Assembly (NCBI GenBank): GCA_036362985.1
Contig: JAYGXS010000003.1
Span: forward strand, 73,377,674-73,441,673
Direction of reading: 5' to 3'
DNA: 64,000 nt
Origin: Ligula intestinalis
Taxonomy: Eukaryota > Platyhelminthes > Cestoda > Diphyllobothriidea > Diphyllobothriidae
Under the pieces are notes generated by a model that did no database searches, was not told the origin of the DNA, and was given only the letters and a program-made list of their open reading frames with translations. The translations under genes were made by a program, and so were the position numbers. This document shows, one piece after another, positions 32,297-45,250 of the stretch. How positions within the stretch are numbered: the first letter of the stretch is position 1; each line of letters begins with the position of its first letter.

Positions 32297-35200
32297 GATC
32301 CATCAAGTCGCGGAGATATGTAGGAAGATAACTGGGACAAGTGTGTCGCATCTTCATACGCTGTCGAAAGAATTTGAAGCAGATGGGTTACCAGAGTCCG
32401 GCAGCCTAGAAGAGGAGGAACGCACACGCCAATTGTCATCGACGACGCAGAGTACGCAATAACACCGAAAGATACAGTTGGTTGTTCAAGGTTCATCAGG
32501 CTTGTTTTTACACCGTTGAAGATAACGTGCTACCCGTTTCCATATGATCACTTGTGGAGATTTTTATCTTTCTTTTAGCCAAAATGGGCCTACAGGAACA
32601 AACCGCGTGATTTGACGGATGGGTGAACATCTGTTTGAAATTACAATTGATTTTTTGTTGCCCACAAAGTGATAAGAAAGCCGTGTTTGAAAGATGCATT
32701 GTATAGTGGCCCAAACAACTCCAGGCGAAAGAAAATGGGTTGGAAACAATCGAAAATTTGTTTCATGCTGCACATGCTGACTAAATCAACTGAACCAGGG
32801 AATAAAAATTAGGCAAGCAATGAAAACGATCAGTTGAGAAAGGCAACGAAAAGATGTTGACAAAATCGATAATTCATAAGGGTTATAAATAAATAAATGG
32901 TCCATAGAAAGAAAGTTTGGCCGTCTAATTGCTCATCTCGTTCCTGATTTGGTGAAGAATAGCATTTTGCACACATTCAAGCAATCCTCTCCTTTCTGCA
33001 GAAAGCCGCATAGTCTAAGATCAGATTTCCGACTCCCTGGTGCCCATTTTTCTTGTATTGCAACAAATTAACTGCGATTTCAAAGAGGACCCGCAGTTAC
33101 GGCCGCACCTTTTTATGATAAGCAATTTCGTTCATGTGTTAAACAGAGTCTTTGTGCGAATTCTTTACCGGCCTGACCAAAATTTGCCCTAGAAAACTGA
33201 GTTCAGGCTATTCTCACAATAGTTGGCAGCACTAATTAGGAAATGTTGGCTGCCAGTAGGTTGCAATTCACTTTCGTCTGTAAAGACTTCATTTAACATG
33301 ACACTTTATGCATATTTCCGAAGATAATTAAGTTAGGGGAATTATGCACAAGGCAATCTCTTTTTATTTTCAATGATCTCATAATTTTAGCATTTATTGA
33401 CGATAGTGGCAGTGCATGTACTGATTAAAAACCCAGACACGCAGTTTGCCGGTATTCAGTCATTGCTTCAAACAGCTTCACGCGTTCCAGTTGATCGGTT
33501 GGTGCTCCAGCAGCCTTTGTGTACTTTCCGGTAGCTACGTGGGTTTTGAACGTGAAGCTTGTAAGTATTACGTGGTTATCCTGTAGTGAGTGATGGAATT
33601 TGGCCCAAGGATTCATTTCGAATATGTTAAATATGCTGATCTTCTATCTGTTAGTAATTCATTTCTGAGTAAATTAAGACAAAAGTGACATACGGAAACC
33701 AATGCAATGCAAATATTGCGTTGACACAAAGTTTCTGTCTCAAGTAGTCGAATAAACGTGAGAGAGAGTTTAAAGAGAGAGAGAGTTAAAATGATGCTAA
33801 TTTATCCCCTTTTTACTAGAAAAACACCGGCACAACGTACTTTTTCTGACTTCATGCCTCTTACCAAAGGTCTTCTGCGGATATCAACACAAAAGAATGT
33901 GTTTGCGTATTCCTAGACACACTTTACAGACAGTTGGATGTATAGATATGTATGTCCTGAGGCAGCAATAACTAAATTTCATTGAGTTTAATGGGTGTGA
34001 AAAGCCAACACTTTTGTTTTCAACTGTCGGCTGGTACCTCTGTGGAGAGACATGTGACTTTTGTTAAAATAAAGTACAAAGTAGACCCTAACAGTTCTTG
34101 AAATGGCTACTGGCATTTTGAATTTTCTAAGAACAGTATACGTTTCCAGGTATCTGCATAACATTCTGAAGAGGCATTTAATAACCTAGTGAATTGGCGC
34201 AATTCATACCTTCCGCGATTATCGTCTTTTAATATTTAGCGGCCGTATGCTTTCTTATGTTGAGTAACCACACGAGTGTGCATGCTAAGTTAACGTAACG
34301 GTGGTAATGAACCGGATTGAGTGAGTTTTGCAATTAAAGCCTAAGCTTGAGTCAATATTTTATCAGTTACTTCAACCATGCAGCAGAAGAAAATGAAATG
34401 GCCTTTTCGTGCTTATCAAGCATGGTCGGTCTGTCATATGATAACTGGCCGATACCATTCAGGCAAGTTAATAAACGGAAATTAATTTCTGGTCATCTCC
34501 GTCCAACGGCTGATTGTAAGTAAATCGGGACATCCTGCTTCGTCATCCAATCATCTTTCAATAATGGTTTTCTTATGCCTACTGACCATTTTTCAAAAAT
34601 ATTCCACCAGACAGCCTATTCATACCTGAAAACTCAAATCATGCCAAGTAGGCAGCTTCAACTTACTTTGGGAAGTGAAAAACTCCGTACTGTTAACTCG
34701 CGCTCCAGCTGATTTGCGTCGGTCATAGTACTTATCAGATGAATTTCTTCAAAGACCGTAATAAAAACTCGCAACACAAATTTGCTGCTTAAGAGTCCGA
34801 GCATATATGCATAAACTGCTCAAGCGTTCTACATTTTTAGAAGGCATGCATCGGAATGTTGGAATTGATGACAAACAGCATGTAGACTTACCTCATATCT
34901 GGTGCAGTGGATGAATAATATAAAAGCAGATTCACACAGAAATACATCATGCCACTCTCGAAGAAAGGTTCGTTCTAAATTCAGTCTGGATATGAAAATA
35001 TAAAAATAAACACTCCAATTATTATTAATCTTTTGTAACATTGTCCATCGTACAATGCGGTTAGGGTTGTCTCCTTTCCCAAATTCCTAAGGTTCTGGAG
35101 AGAAATGAGAAACCAAGTTATTCTCCTGTACTGCTCCTCGTGTCAGTCTTCTGAATACAAAGGTGGTTGGCAAGATGCTTCACTTTATGTTTTTCGGCAT

Positions 35201-35481
35201 TCTCCTTACCTTTTCAGGAGCTCCGACCAGCATTAAGGACCGAGGCTGAAAATTAATTGATTGCTTGTTTACTTCCTAAAGACAAGGACTTTTCAAATAA
35301 GGCATTCCCAGGCAATGCTATTTAAAGCACTAAAGTAGCTCCCTATGAATGACTGCGGATAAATTCACCAATTTAAACAGTTTGAAATGAAAAAGCTTGC
35401 TTTCCATTCCTCTGCGAAAATTTTGCCACTGATTTACTGTGTGTACAGTGGACCCAGGGACGGTAACTTACGACTCTTGTT

Positions 35482-35514
<33 letters not shown>

Positions 35515-37399
35515 GCAGCATTAAGCACACTTTCGTTTTTCTATTACGCATCCGGATTTGGCGGTAAGAAACGGAGAAAGAGGATGGTGGTGGGACCGAG
35601 AGCAGTGGCTAGCAGAGCTGTTTACCTTGACTATTCGTGTCATAAGCATCTTATTCAAGAACAATTAACCAGATTTTCACATGAACGGATAGAGATACCT
35701 CGAATAAATACTACGAAAAGCGTCAGTGGGGCCACATTAGATGAGACCATTGCAGTCTGGCGTCTCGTCCTGAGAGGGGGCTGTGTTACTCAAGTCATCT
35801 GCAAGTCACTTAAGCCACAGTTTTAAGTGCATAAAATTGTTTAGATTGATAAATAAGTGTTAACTTTTTTTCAGCTCGCTATCTTCCAAGCACCAACCCA
35901 CTATCGGAGACGGTTGGGTATCTGATGCGTGCAACTGGGGGGACGTGACTTGGGGAGCTGATCAACCTTCCTCACCTGCCGCACACGGCCGTTACCTAAA
36001 ATGGCGGAGCAGTTCATCGCTCCAAACGGCGTGGAAATTTCGGATGTCACAGGATTGAAGTTTTTATAAAGGTCATACTAAGAAGTAGCCAGTACAGGCT
36101 CATTCCTAGGCCACCGGTCGGTCACTTCAGCCATTGAGCTGACTGCAAGGTCCGAGTTATTAGTTGACAGCCTTCCAAATCATGGCATATAGCGCACTGT
36201 GGTAGATCTCAGCGCATCTGATTGTTCATCTTGAGGAATATGCGCTGAGAGTCAAGCTGTCTTTTTCAGCCCTGAGATATCTGCTCAACCCGTTATGACA
36301 ACGAAGTTTTACATGTGAGCAGAGTGAATCACGTGTCCCGGTTGCAGGGTTGAGATGCATATTTTCCATTTGCCTTGTATGTAAGAATCGACAAATCATG
36401 CATTTGATCACATTTGACTGACGATAAAACCTCGATCAGCGTGGGCAAAGACAGCTTCGTTTCAGACTAAGCAGCCGTTATCTTCTAGTGATCGCAGTAC
36501 CCTTGCATGCATGTCGGGGTCCACAGTAGTCTAATCATCAAGCAACGTTCTCAAATCCTGACCTTCGTAACCACTTAATGTTCTCTGGGCTTGGAAATAG
36601 CCGATCTTGTGGTCCTTTCGTTCTTTCCTTTGAACGGAAACCTCATAATCCAGAAAAAAACTATTTCAGATTCCTTAATCTGTTTCGGCTATCTCAGTTG
36701 GTTTTGGTCGTCAGGAAACTGACTGGATAGGCTGCAACAGTCCTATTTTAAGTAACAGTTTAAGTGCCCATCCCTGTCCTGCGTCAGAGGAGAACGGGGT
36801 AATCAGTTACTCCAATCCACTTAAAATGTTTCTTTTTCTGAATCACCGTGTGTGAGCTTTAACATTTTTGTCGTCTAAATTTAAAGAGAACTCTATTAAG
36901 CGGCATCGGCGTCTTGTGATTCTATTCTTCAGGTTCGTCCCGATCACTTGGCATAATGGTCAATACGCCTAATTAAAGCACACATATTCCAAAACCCAGT
37001 TTTCAGTAGACCAAACCCTAGTGCATCATAGTGGGATCTTCAAATTGCAACCCTGTGGCTATTCCAGCTCACATTAGTAGCGTAATCTTGTTGCTTTTTC
37101 TAAAGAATAATAAATGCTGAGCCTGGAGGCAAATGCCAAGGAACTGAAGGACATTTAAACAAAAACTACAGGAGCTGTATAAATTTAATGGTAGGACTGT
37201 CTTTAGAGGTTCAAGTTGCCTTTTGCGTATAAGAATAGCTTACTTTGACATTATTCAGTAGCCCGAATTTCCGTTTTTCGTTAAATTTCACCAATTTAAG
37301 GTCGCATTTCCCTTGTTTTTGTAACCTGAGCAACATCAGTTTATGTTGGTGGAGTTCATCCTATGTATCTGATTAAAACAGTTATATTCGGCTTTCATT
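32297..37399. other. No recognisable gene (5.1 kb); one (CAT)n microsatellite
   Basis: Frames such as 32,242-32,496 (-), 32,508-32,773 (-), 33,425-33,616 (-), 34,829-35,041 (-), 35,584-35,826 (+) and 36,226-36,411 (-) are all under 85 codons without motifs. A GA-rich patch lies near 33,760-33,795. This is the longest stretch in the window with no element I can name. Confidence 0.5.
35484..35514 (+). repeat. (CAT)n microsatellite
   Basis: Ten uninterrupted CAT units. Confidence 0.97.
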
Positions 37400-37839
37400 T
37401 TATACTTTTTTATGTAGATGACATCTTCTGTTTGACCAACTTTAACGCGGAAACTGACGCTCTGGTCACGAAGATTAACAACGCACATTCATCTCTCTAA
37501 TTTACTGCAGAGACGGAAAAAGACAATGAAATTGCGTTTCTTGAGGTCATTCTGCGAAGGCAAGATGCTAGATGCATCCTGCGTAGGGTCTTGCAGAAGA
37601 AAACCTGGATGGGACAATACACCAACTTTGACAGTTTTATCCCCCTAAATAAAAAACGAAATCTAGATCAAGGATTAGCAGCTAGAATATGACAAATCTG
37701 CTCTCCCGAAAATTTCGAAGCAGAACTCCAACAGCTGCAGCAGACCGTTATTGAAAATGAATTTTCGTCGAGGTTCATTCGCAGGAATATTGGCGAGCGT
37801 GACAAAAGGCCTGATACCTTAACCGCAGGAAAGAAGTAC

Positions 37840-38097
37840 GTGTTCATAAGACTGCTCTTCGTAGGCAATGCAACAAGCGAGCTGATCAGACGACGTCTAA
37901 AGACCGCAATCGCAAGTGCTTTCCCCGCGGCGAACCTACGGGTATTCTTCATGAACTCTTCTCTCCTGCGATTGGGAGGTAAAAACCGACTTCCGTTTAA
38001 ACACACATCCATATGTATTTACTCTTCCACTTGCTCCTGTGGAGCAGGATACATTGGCCGAACATCGAAGCACCTGGAAAAGAGTGTACCTGAGTAA
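37840..38097 (+). pseudogene. GIY-YIG N-terminal half of split PLE
   Basis: An 85-codon open frame: LFVGNATSELIRRRLKTAIA, SAFPAANLRVFFMNS, then TSICIYSSTCSCGAGYIGRT. The Cys-x-Cys and YIGRT of the nuclease are intact. The frame stops just after SVPE, about 10 bases before the insertion site. Confidence 0.85.
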
Positions 38098-38117
38098 ATA
38101 CTATCCCGGTTAAGTAA

Positions 38118-38974
38118 GTTTTTTTGGTCCCAGGTTCAAATCCCGGGCAGGCTCCCCTCTCAGGAGGGTGTTGGCCCAGGCTTCATGCAGGGCTGCTCTC
38201 AACCTGCTCAGATCCAATGATCTGTATGCACATGCAACGCCAGTCCTCAGCCAACCACGGCCCCTGCGGCCTGGAAGGCGCTGGCACTTTCTCGCACGTC
38301 TGATTCTCTGTTGACGACCACGCTCGCGCTCCCACTGGGTTTCAGGCCCCACTGCGGGTACCCGAAAAGCTAGGCGGTCACTATGCGCTGGGGGCGAGAG
38401 TGAGGTCGACCTCGGCGCGTTTCTCTCCTCACTATAATAAATCTGAATGCGTCTGAATCTATTACGGTGCGCTAAAAGCAGTGGCTTGGAGGGTCTGCCA
38501 ACTGACGGGAAAACTCGGACCCCCCACGTAGCTGCTCCCTCTGTACGCGTGTGTCTGTGTGTGCGTACGGGAGGAGAGGGAGGACTGAGAGTCAGGCTGC
38601 AATTTCTCCCTCTTAATGTGGCCTTTATGGCGCTCCCGCGCAGTCGGAACATACCTAGCGAGATGGCTGTGTCAAGTGTGCGCGTGCTGAGTTTTTATCG
38701 CGCCAGTCACCTACACCCTCCCTCATCCCCGGTCTTATTGACTTTGTCTTTTCACCGGATACGGAGGTGGGAGTGGCGAGCGAGTGGGTAGATTCTGCGC
38801 GAGTCTGCCTACACTCCTGCTTTCTCTCGCACAAGTTCTCTGCGTTGCTCCTGCTTGCTGTTGCTTTCGTGTTGCTTGCCTAGCTTGCCTCTGTGTATGC
38901 TGTGGCTTGCTTCAGCGTTTGCTGCAGCTTGTTGGAGCGCTGGTGCCCATCGTCGAAATCGACGGGGGAACTGT
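38118..38974. mobile_element. 857-bp GC-rich retroposon with 11-bp target duplication (family R)
   Basis: CGGTTAAGTAA occurs at 38,107-38,117 and again at 38,975-38,985, exactly flanking the insert. Deleting the insert and one copy joins the two halves of the PLE nuclease. The left edge reads GTTTTTTTGG, then GGTTCAAATCCCGGGCAGGC, a good pol III B-box/T-arm sequence. The rest is GC-rich. Blocks such as GTGGCCTTTATGGCGCTC and CTATTACGGTGCGC recur at 60.2-60.7 kb. A 180-codon minus-strand frame (38,110-38,652) is Arg-rich and probably a composition artefact. I infer a large tRNA-related retroposon; the direction of transcription is unclear. Confidence 0.8.
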
Positions 38975-39530
38975 CGGTTAAGTAAAGGTGAACCTAGATC
39001 GATCTCGAGTTCTATTCTCGCAGTTATTGTCGATACGAATCATCGAGCCAATAAAAACGAAGCCTTTCAGGCTGTCTACCGGACGCCATCTAACTTTTTA
39101 AGGGCCTACGCCAGCCGAAGCAGTGGCTATACGGCTGGTGAAGCCCTTGCACTTCCGTGGCCGACCCCGATGCAAAGTGGCGCTTGCATTCTGTCCCTAC
39201 GCCCCCCCCCCCAGTGACAGTCGATCACTTCGTGCAAATAGCAGCAACTATCCCTCCATATATACGCCCTCTGATCAAACCCCACAACCTGACCCAACTA
39301 CCTCCCCTACCCCTCCCCGTCCCCCAACGCAAGAACCTCTACACGTCTACTCTTCGACACGCCATGCGGGCGACGCGTAAACGATTAATTGTAATTTTAC
39401 TACACTATTTACCCCTGTCCAGCTGTACAATTTTAATTACCCTGCAAATGTTATGGCCTGACGATAATTTGCTGAAAAAAATTGTTGCCAACTTGACTTC
39501 TCAACTTACGAATGGGAATATTTGCAGAAA

Positions 39531-41084
39531 TTACATATTTATTTACATTCGTTAACCAAGAATTAAAAGTTTAGCAACCAATTCCGTAAGACAGTTGGGC
39601 GGGTGGAATAGATATTAAGAGGGCTCAACAAGACAGTCTTGCCAAATTAATTTATAGAAATGGGCAATGCTGGCTTCCAGAAATGATTTGATGCTATTAT
39701 AAGCGTCACGCGAAGAGCTCGGCTCTCCTTGCAGGCGAACCCACGCGGGTTTTTGAACAAGCGAGTCATGGTGTAAAAAATAATTTAAAAAAATTGAAAA
39801 ATAACTTGCTCCCGTCACATAACCTAAACCTTTATATCTTTACCCTCAGAAAATACAAAAGTTGGCTTTTTTAATTTTTTGTAATTATTTTGCAACGCAA
39901 AACTGCTATCTGTGTGTACTTAATTATTTTGAGCAGTAAGTTATCCGCAAAAAATCTGGCCAAACAAAACGGGCTTAGACGCCTGGTGAGCAAGCCAATC
40001 AACTGCATGAGCCATCCTCCATCGCAGAACTTATTTTGTACTCTGTGTTGCGTTGCGGCTTCTCAAATGATTAAAGAACCTGCCAGTTACTTAGTATTGC
40101 AGCCTCAGGCAAGCTCTTCAAGAAATCCGGTCAGATTTGTAGACGAAAATTATCCGCCCCATTTTGTTATCTGTCTGCTCAGGTTGGTCAATTATTCAGT
40201 TGTTAATTAGGCGCAATTCTGTACTTCTCGGAAAGCGGCATTAAGAACAGCGGCATCCGTAGACTCAGGTTCCTGTTTTACATTTTTTCAAGCACATATG
40301 TATGCCGTTTAATTGGCCGAACCAAAAGTTGGTGGAGTCGAACGTTCTTATTGCTAGTTTTATCAATGTAGAAGAACAAATTTAAAAGTTCATGCTATTA
40401 TGCAACCCTGAAATAAAAATGAAGGATTCATTGGCTGTAAGCATCCGTTAGTGCTATCTTCAATGAATTAGTAGATTTCCACCCCTTCTTGGAAATAGGC
40501 TGAACTAGTTCTCTTTTTCATTATTGAGGAAAAAAATTGAATTAATAATCATATTAGTAGCCTTTTATCATATTTTTCCGACTTTTATACGCTAACTGCC
40601 TCCAAACACTTCTGGCAATAAAAAATGCCTTCAAAAAATTGTTGGATAAAAAATCACCAACCGCTCAAGTAGTACTATGTTACCCAACTTAAAAGGCACA
40701 AGAGACAAGGCATGTTGGACAAGATTTATATCGGCGAGGGATTGTGTAATGTGCGTCAAGCAGTTTTAGACAAATTTCTTGCCCTAACCGGTTCAGCTAG
40801 TTGGCCCCGACATGAACTGAATGCATGCGCGATGCCTGAAACTTTGTCGGGCATCAGGACAATGGCATGCCACTATCTAGACACACGCAAAAAAAGCAAT
40901 CGACTGACGAAGGAGGCTTTCGGCGATCAGAGATCATTCGTTGATGAGAGCCCACCGATTGATAACGGGACTCACTCAACCCGTTTTTTATTAGGGCTCA
41001 CTCTCCAGGCCCACCAGCAGCCACAAAGCCTTTCGTAAGGCAGGTAGAAGAGGATTTGCAAAAACCATCGAGGAGGCTAATATA
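39531..41084. other. No recognisable gene
   Basis: Frames of 106 codons (39,890-40,210, +) and 108 codons (40,712-41,038, +) have no motif I recognise. The latter lies immediately upstream of a SINE. Confidence 0.45.
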
Positions 41085-41262
41085 CGCCTTCCTGGTTTGC
41101 TAGTCGCATCGGCCTGCTTAATCCAACCCCAGGTGGTGTACCAGCCGAGGTTCGAACTCACAACCTGTTGGCTAGATATCCAACTTTCTAACCACTGTAA
41201 CGCGAGCTCGTTAGCTTGCCAGTTTTGATTGAAAATATAAACATTGGTCGATGGACGCTCAC
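41085..41262 (-). repeat. tRNA-derived SINE, family S2 (copy 1)
   Basis: The minus strand shows a B box GAGTTCGAACCTC (41,147-41,159 region) and an A-box-like TTACAGTGGTTAGAAAG about 40 bases upstream. Upstream of the tRNA-like part (41,210-41,262) lies a leader shared with the 57.7-57.8 kb copy: GCTTGCCAGTTTTGAT on the plus strand here and CTTGCCGATTTCGAT there. Downstream body ACCAGGAAGGC resembles the possible copy at 42.0 kb. Confidence 0.75.
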
Positions 41263-42019
41263 CAAACGGTTGCAGAACTCACGCTTTGGGTTATCTTTCA
41301 AGCCCCACCAGAAACCGCAAAATGGCTATTATTGTAGGCAGATGGGCATTATGACTAATCTCCTCGAGCGCAGTTTTGAAATGGAGTCGCTATTTCTTTT
41401 TCTGTCCTCCTATCCCATAGGCTGCCATCAGCAAACAAACTTCGTGTGGGTAGCTAGGCGTATCAAACAGGTGACCACCTGCCAGGCCGATGCCGGCCGA
41501 GCCATAAAAGCAGAAATGGATGACAGCGTTTCGGGGGTAACTTGATACAGAACTTTTTCGGGCTTATTAGCCTTCACTAAGCCAAGCATAAGCCTGACCA
41601 TCTGCGCCATCTGTGAGAACGCATGTTTGGTTTGTCCGGCCCAACTGGTGGTTTCGAGCTATGGGGGTGGCTTAAAAACTGGTGTGGGGTGTGAGTGGCG
41701 GCTTATGGCTAACAAGCCGGAAGTAGCTACTCCACTCTTCTTTATATATTTCGGGAATATTTGCTTGTTTTCAAACGTTTCCAGAAAGCCGGGAGGTTTA
41801 CAAAGGAAGATCATTTTTGCGCTTTAAGAACGTCAAAGAACCCGCACCCTGCTGTCACACATAGAGATTATTCGGTTATTAGGTTTACCACAAGGGTATT
41901 ACACATTAATATGCCAGTAGTGCAAGATTAATTTTAATTTGGGGCTTACTAGGGGGCTGCGTCCTTCTCTGCTCCATCACGCAATAGTAGAAACTTCAAC
42001 GAAACACTTGTTTGGCCAT
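41263..42019. other. No recognisable gene
   Basis: Short frames at 41,216-41,545 and 41,627-41,827 (+) lack motifs. Confidence 0.45.
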
Positions 42020-42175
42020 ATAGCTAGCCTTCCCGGTTTCTTTTTTGGTTTGTCCGTAGACCTTTTGTACCTCTATGATTGCTTGCTTTGAAACTGCCTA
42101 CGGGAGTGTGAATTGAACTCCTATACGCATCCACAGAAATAAGTCCCGAAACGCGATTAGACAGCGCCTTCTACC
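42020..42175 (-). repeat. Possible SINE, family S2 (copy 2)
   Basis: The minus strand reads TGGTAGAAGGCGCTGTCTAA (A-box-like) and GGAGTTCAATTCACACTC (B-box-like) at tRNA spacing, with ACCGGGAAGGCTAGC downstream, as in copy 1. The leader is not recognisable. Confidence 0.5.
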
Positions 42176-45119
42176 ATGTACTGATTAAATGGACTGAAGA
42201 TCCTGATTATTCTTGTAGCATGTTGCACTTACAACGAAATAAAAGCTCCTATACCAGTCGCAGCATCTCTTCACCCAGGGTTGAATTAGAATTTTTTTCC
42301 TTTTTTACGATAAACCGGCTCCTGACCTAAACTCTGTGTCGCACGTAACTGTCTGCTACCTATCGCACAAGCCATTTCATGACTGTTAACGGGGCAGAAG
42401 AGTGAGCACCAGGGTAGAACGAGACGAGCGAGTCCCGCAACCGATCGATCCGTACACATCAACTACTATTCTAAGAAGCAATTCTCGCACCTACCTCCCA
42501 TATCTGTACCATGTACGTAGACTGTTTGATTGCATGAAGCGGAGTCACTCATTTTTGCAATTCCATCACTTGCATTAGCTGCTTGCCGGTAAAGCCTTCA
42601 ATTTGGCTCACAAACAACGATAAAAGGGTTTGCTTGTGCGGATCCCTTGCAGCTAGGTACTCGGTGCAGGCAAAAACCTCAGCAAGTCATATCCAGCGGA
42701 GATAATTGCACTGGTGAGCTAACTGAAGGCCATATAAGTATGGATGGAAAAAATGATGTTTTATGTGGTCATCACTATTATCGAGAACCTTGACCCCTCG
42801 CAACATAGGATATAGTTGTGTCAAAAAAAGAACCAGACCTTGAAGACTCTTTTCTGAGTATCCCTTTCAAAATCTGAACTGTACATTATAAAATAACGTC
42901 TTCAAACTAAAATCTTTCATTTGAGTGCATTTTCAGCGTGTTGGAAGGCAATAGATCCCAGTTGATGCCGTTGTTTCTCCTCATATGCTGCACTTGTTTT
43001 ATGACAGCTTTTGTTGAAGCTTCTCGAAAATGACTGAACCGGAAGTTAAACACGCAGGACTTTAGATGCAGTCAATTTATTTATGGACACAACTTTCCAC
43101 CTTACTTGAATTATCACGCTAACGCGCTAGTTCTATCGTATCCTATGTAAAAAAGTGCGTTGGACAGTGTATAGTTAAAAAAAACACTAATATTAATATG
43201 AATAAAGTTGTGGTTTACCTTTATAAGTTTACATGATGTTAGCTCTAGCGCAGCATTTTTCGAAGGATAAAACTTATTAAGCTTAACAATGACGGTCTTT
43301 GTTGCATTTTTGTAAGAATTTTCAAAGTGGGACTTCTATATCTACATAAGTAGGAACACAGACCTAGAAAGCTGAGCAGCATATTGCGTGGGACCAAAAC
43401 GCTGACCACAGGCAAAGGCTAGGTTCATCACTGACCCTCCAGCTGGAAGCCGTGTGACTGACGCTTCATACGGAAGCAGCTTTCAATTTTATCCGCCGCC
43501 CAAATCTTTCACGCTCTAGTTGCAAGTCAGAACCAAGGCAACCAAGTGTGGGCCAAACAATTCGTCTACGCGTACTACACATGACCTGTTCCTTAACACT
43601 GTCTGCACTATGCTTCCTTTGGGAGATTATGAATTCCACACAAGTGAAATTATTCCTTCAGCTGAAAGCTGCCGTTTCAGCACGAAAAGCACTGAGATCT
43701 CCCGTCAATTAATGTTTTTCAGCGATCGGTAGGGAGGCCCTTTAAGAGTTCATATTGATAATAACCATTTACTTGCAAATTTTCAGTAGGTCGAGTTTTG
43801 GCCTATCCAACCATTTCCTTCATCATTTTACCAATAAGAGTGGTCCAATTCTCGTATTGGTCAAGATGAACCTTTAACTGAACTAATAGGTGCTTATATT
43901 TGGTCATTTTATTCTCTCCTGATGCTTTTCACACACATATTTAGCTCAATAAAACAGTTACAAGCGGCTTTAATTTAGTTGCTACTGTTCAATTCCCACG
44001 CATTGCCTATTCTCCAATTAAGAATTTAACCTTTCACCACGATTTCCGGTAAAACTTGATCAGGGGGCTTTCATAGTTTGGTGACCTTATGATCGATTCC
44101 CTACACTGAGATGAGATTGGGCGCAGGGACTGATGCCAGTTGAAGTTGTTGTCTAGCGCGTATGGCAAACGAGGGCATACAATTACGCATCACATCGCGT
44201 CTGTCAATAGTTACATAAGTTAAAAACTGTTAACTCAGGGTTGATCTGTGAGTGCTGGTTTGTTCGAAGGGTGCGCACAGATGGACGGAGAGAGCTGTGA
44301 GAGGAAGAGAAGAGCTTGAGTGACCGATAATAATCTGGGATTTAAGTGCGCCTACGACCGACCGAATAGACTTATACTCTGATTAAAATTATGGGTTTTA
44401 GAGTTGAAGAGGTAGATATTGAATAGCTGTCCAAAAACTGATTCGCCCGTTCTTTATATGACGTATCCGCAGGTGACCGACTAGACTGGTGAGCAACCGT
44501 AATGCATGATGGTTATGTGGACAACTTGGCTCTGTGCCCGCATTCCTCGTTACGGACTTCGTTTCTTTTGCTTTTAACCAAGGTTAACCGGATTTGAAAG
44601 GTAGTACATACTAGATAGCTATAGCAAAGGTACTGGCGAACATTTTGGGTTGTGCATTTTCTTCAACTTCGAAGACAGTGCTCACGACCAAGCAGGACAT
44701 TCAACAAACATCGCAGTGGAACATACTGATTAGGTTATGGGTAAGCCAAAGTGGTTCGTGGAATTCCGTTTCTTCAAGCCTGACATTTTCCCTATTTCCG
44801 TGGTCTGAATGATAGCTGTTTACACTTTCCATCGTTTTTGTGCGAGTTTACCCAGCTCTGCTACTTAATTTGAAGGTATTTGAGAGGAGTTCATAGAGCC
44901 TACCTCTAGCGTCGTATATGTTAACTTTGTGACAACCTCCTAGCAGGGTTTCTATTAAAGAATCAAATCAATTGCGTCCATCAGCTGCTCTCGTAATGTG
45001 ACATCTTCATTGTACCGTAGACTCCCTATCTCGTGAAATATCAACCGAAGTTCTGGAATGCGTTTTCCGCTCGAGAATATTAATGAAGTTTGCAATAATG
45101 ATTATTGAACCGCTTAAAT
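42176..45119. other. No recognisable gene
   Basis: A 70-codon plus-strand frame at 43,520-43,732 has no motif. Nothing else identifiable in about 2.9 kb. Confidence 0.5.
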
Positions 45120-45250
45120 TCAGCATATTTCAGTCACTTCAGAATACAAGCTTTTGATCGGGCTTCCTCCCGACCGCTTGCAAAAATTATATCCTATAAA
45201 AATGGCTAATTAAGTAATATGCATTTTTCCCATTGATTTTCCCCGTTCTT
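45120..45250 (-). repeat. Dispersed repeat family D (copy)
   Basis: The minus strand reads CAATGGGAAAAATGCATATT, TTAGCCATTTTTATAGGATA, TTTTTGCAAGCGG, and TCTGAAGTGACTGAAATATG in that order. It matches the unit at 20.4-20.6 kb and the copy at 48.0 kb. Confidence 0.65.

Larger units (their letters stand above)
37400..39530 (+). mobile_element. PLE group A copy split by a later retroposon insertion
   Basis: The left part (37,400-38,117) starts at the RT catalytic box FYVDDIFC and runs through INNAHSSL, IAFLEVILRRQDARC, KKTWMGQYTNFDSFIPLNKK and SGLLSRS-region linker sequence. It reaches the nuclease start CIYSSTCSCGAGYIGRTSKH. The right part (38,975-39,530) resumes in the same protein, with LSKGEPRSISSSILAVIVDT, NEAFQAVYRTPSNF, a frameshift, then RLVKPLHF. 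It ends through a Pro-rich tail in the group A terminal segment GGCCTGACGATAATTTGCTG (39,455). Only a few stops are present. Between the parts sits the 857-bp insert. The RT upstream of YVDD is missing. Confidence 0.9.

Noticed and set aside
38110..38652. 180-codon minus-strand open frame as a gene
   Set aside because: Arg/Pro-rich frame produced by GC-rich retroposon sequence; it includes the antisense of a B box and stretches across the insertion boundary.
40712..41038. 108-codon open frame as a coding exon
   Set aside because: No recognisable domain and directly adjoining a SINE; kept only as unassigned sequence.
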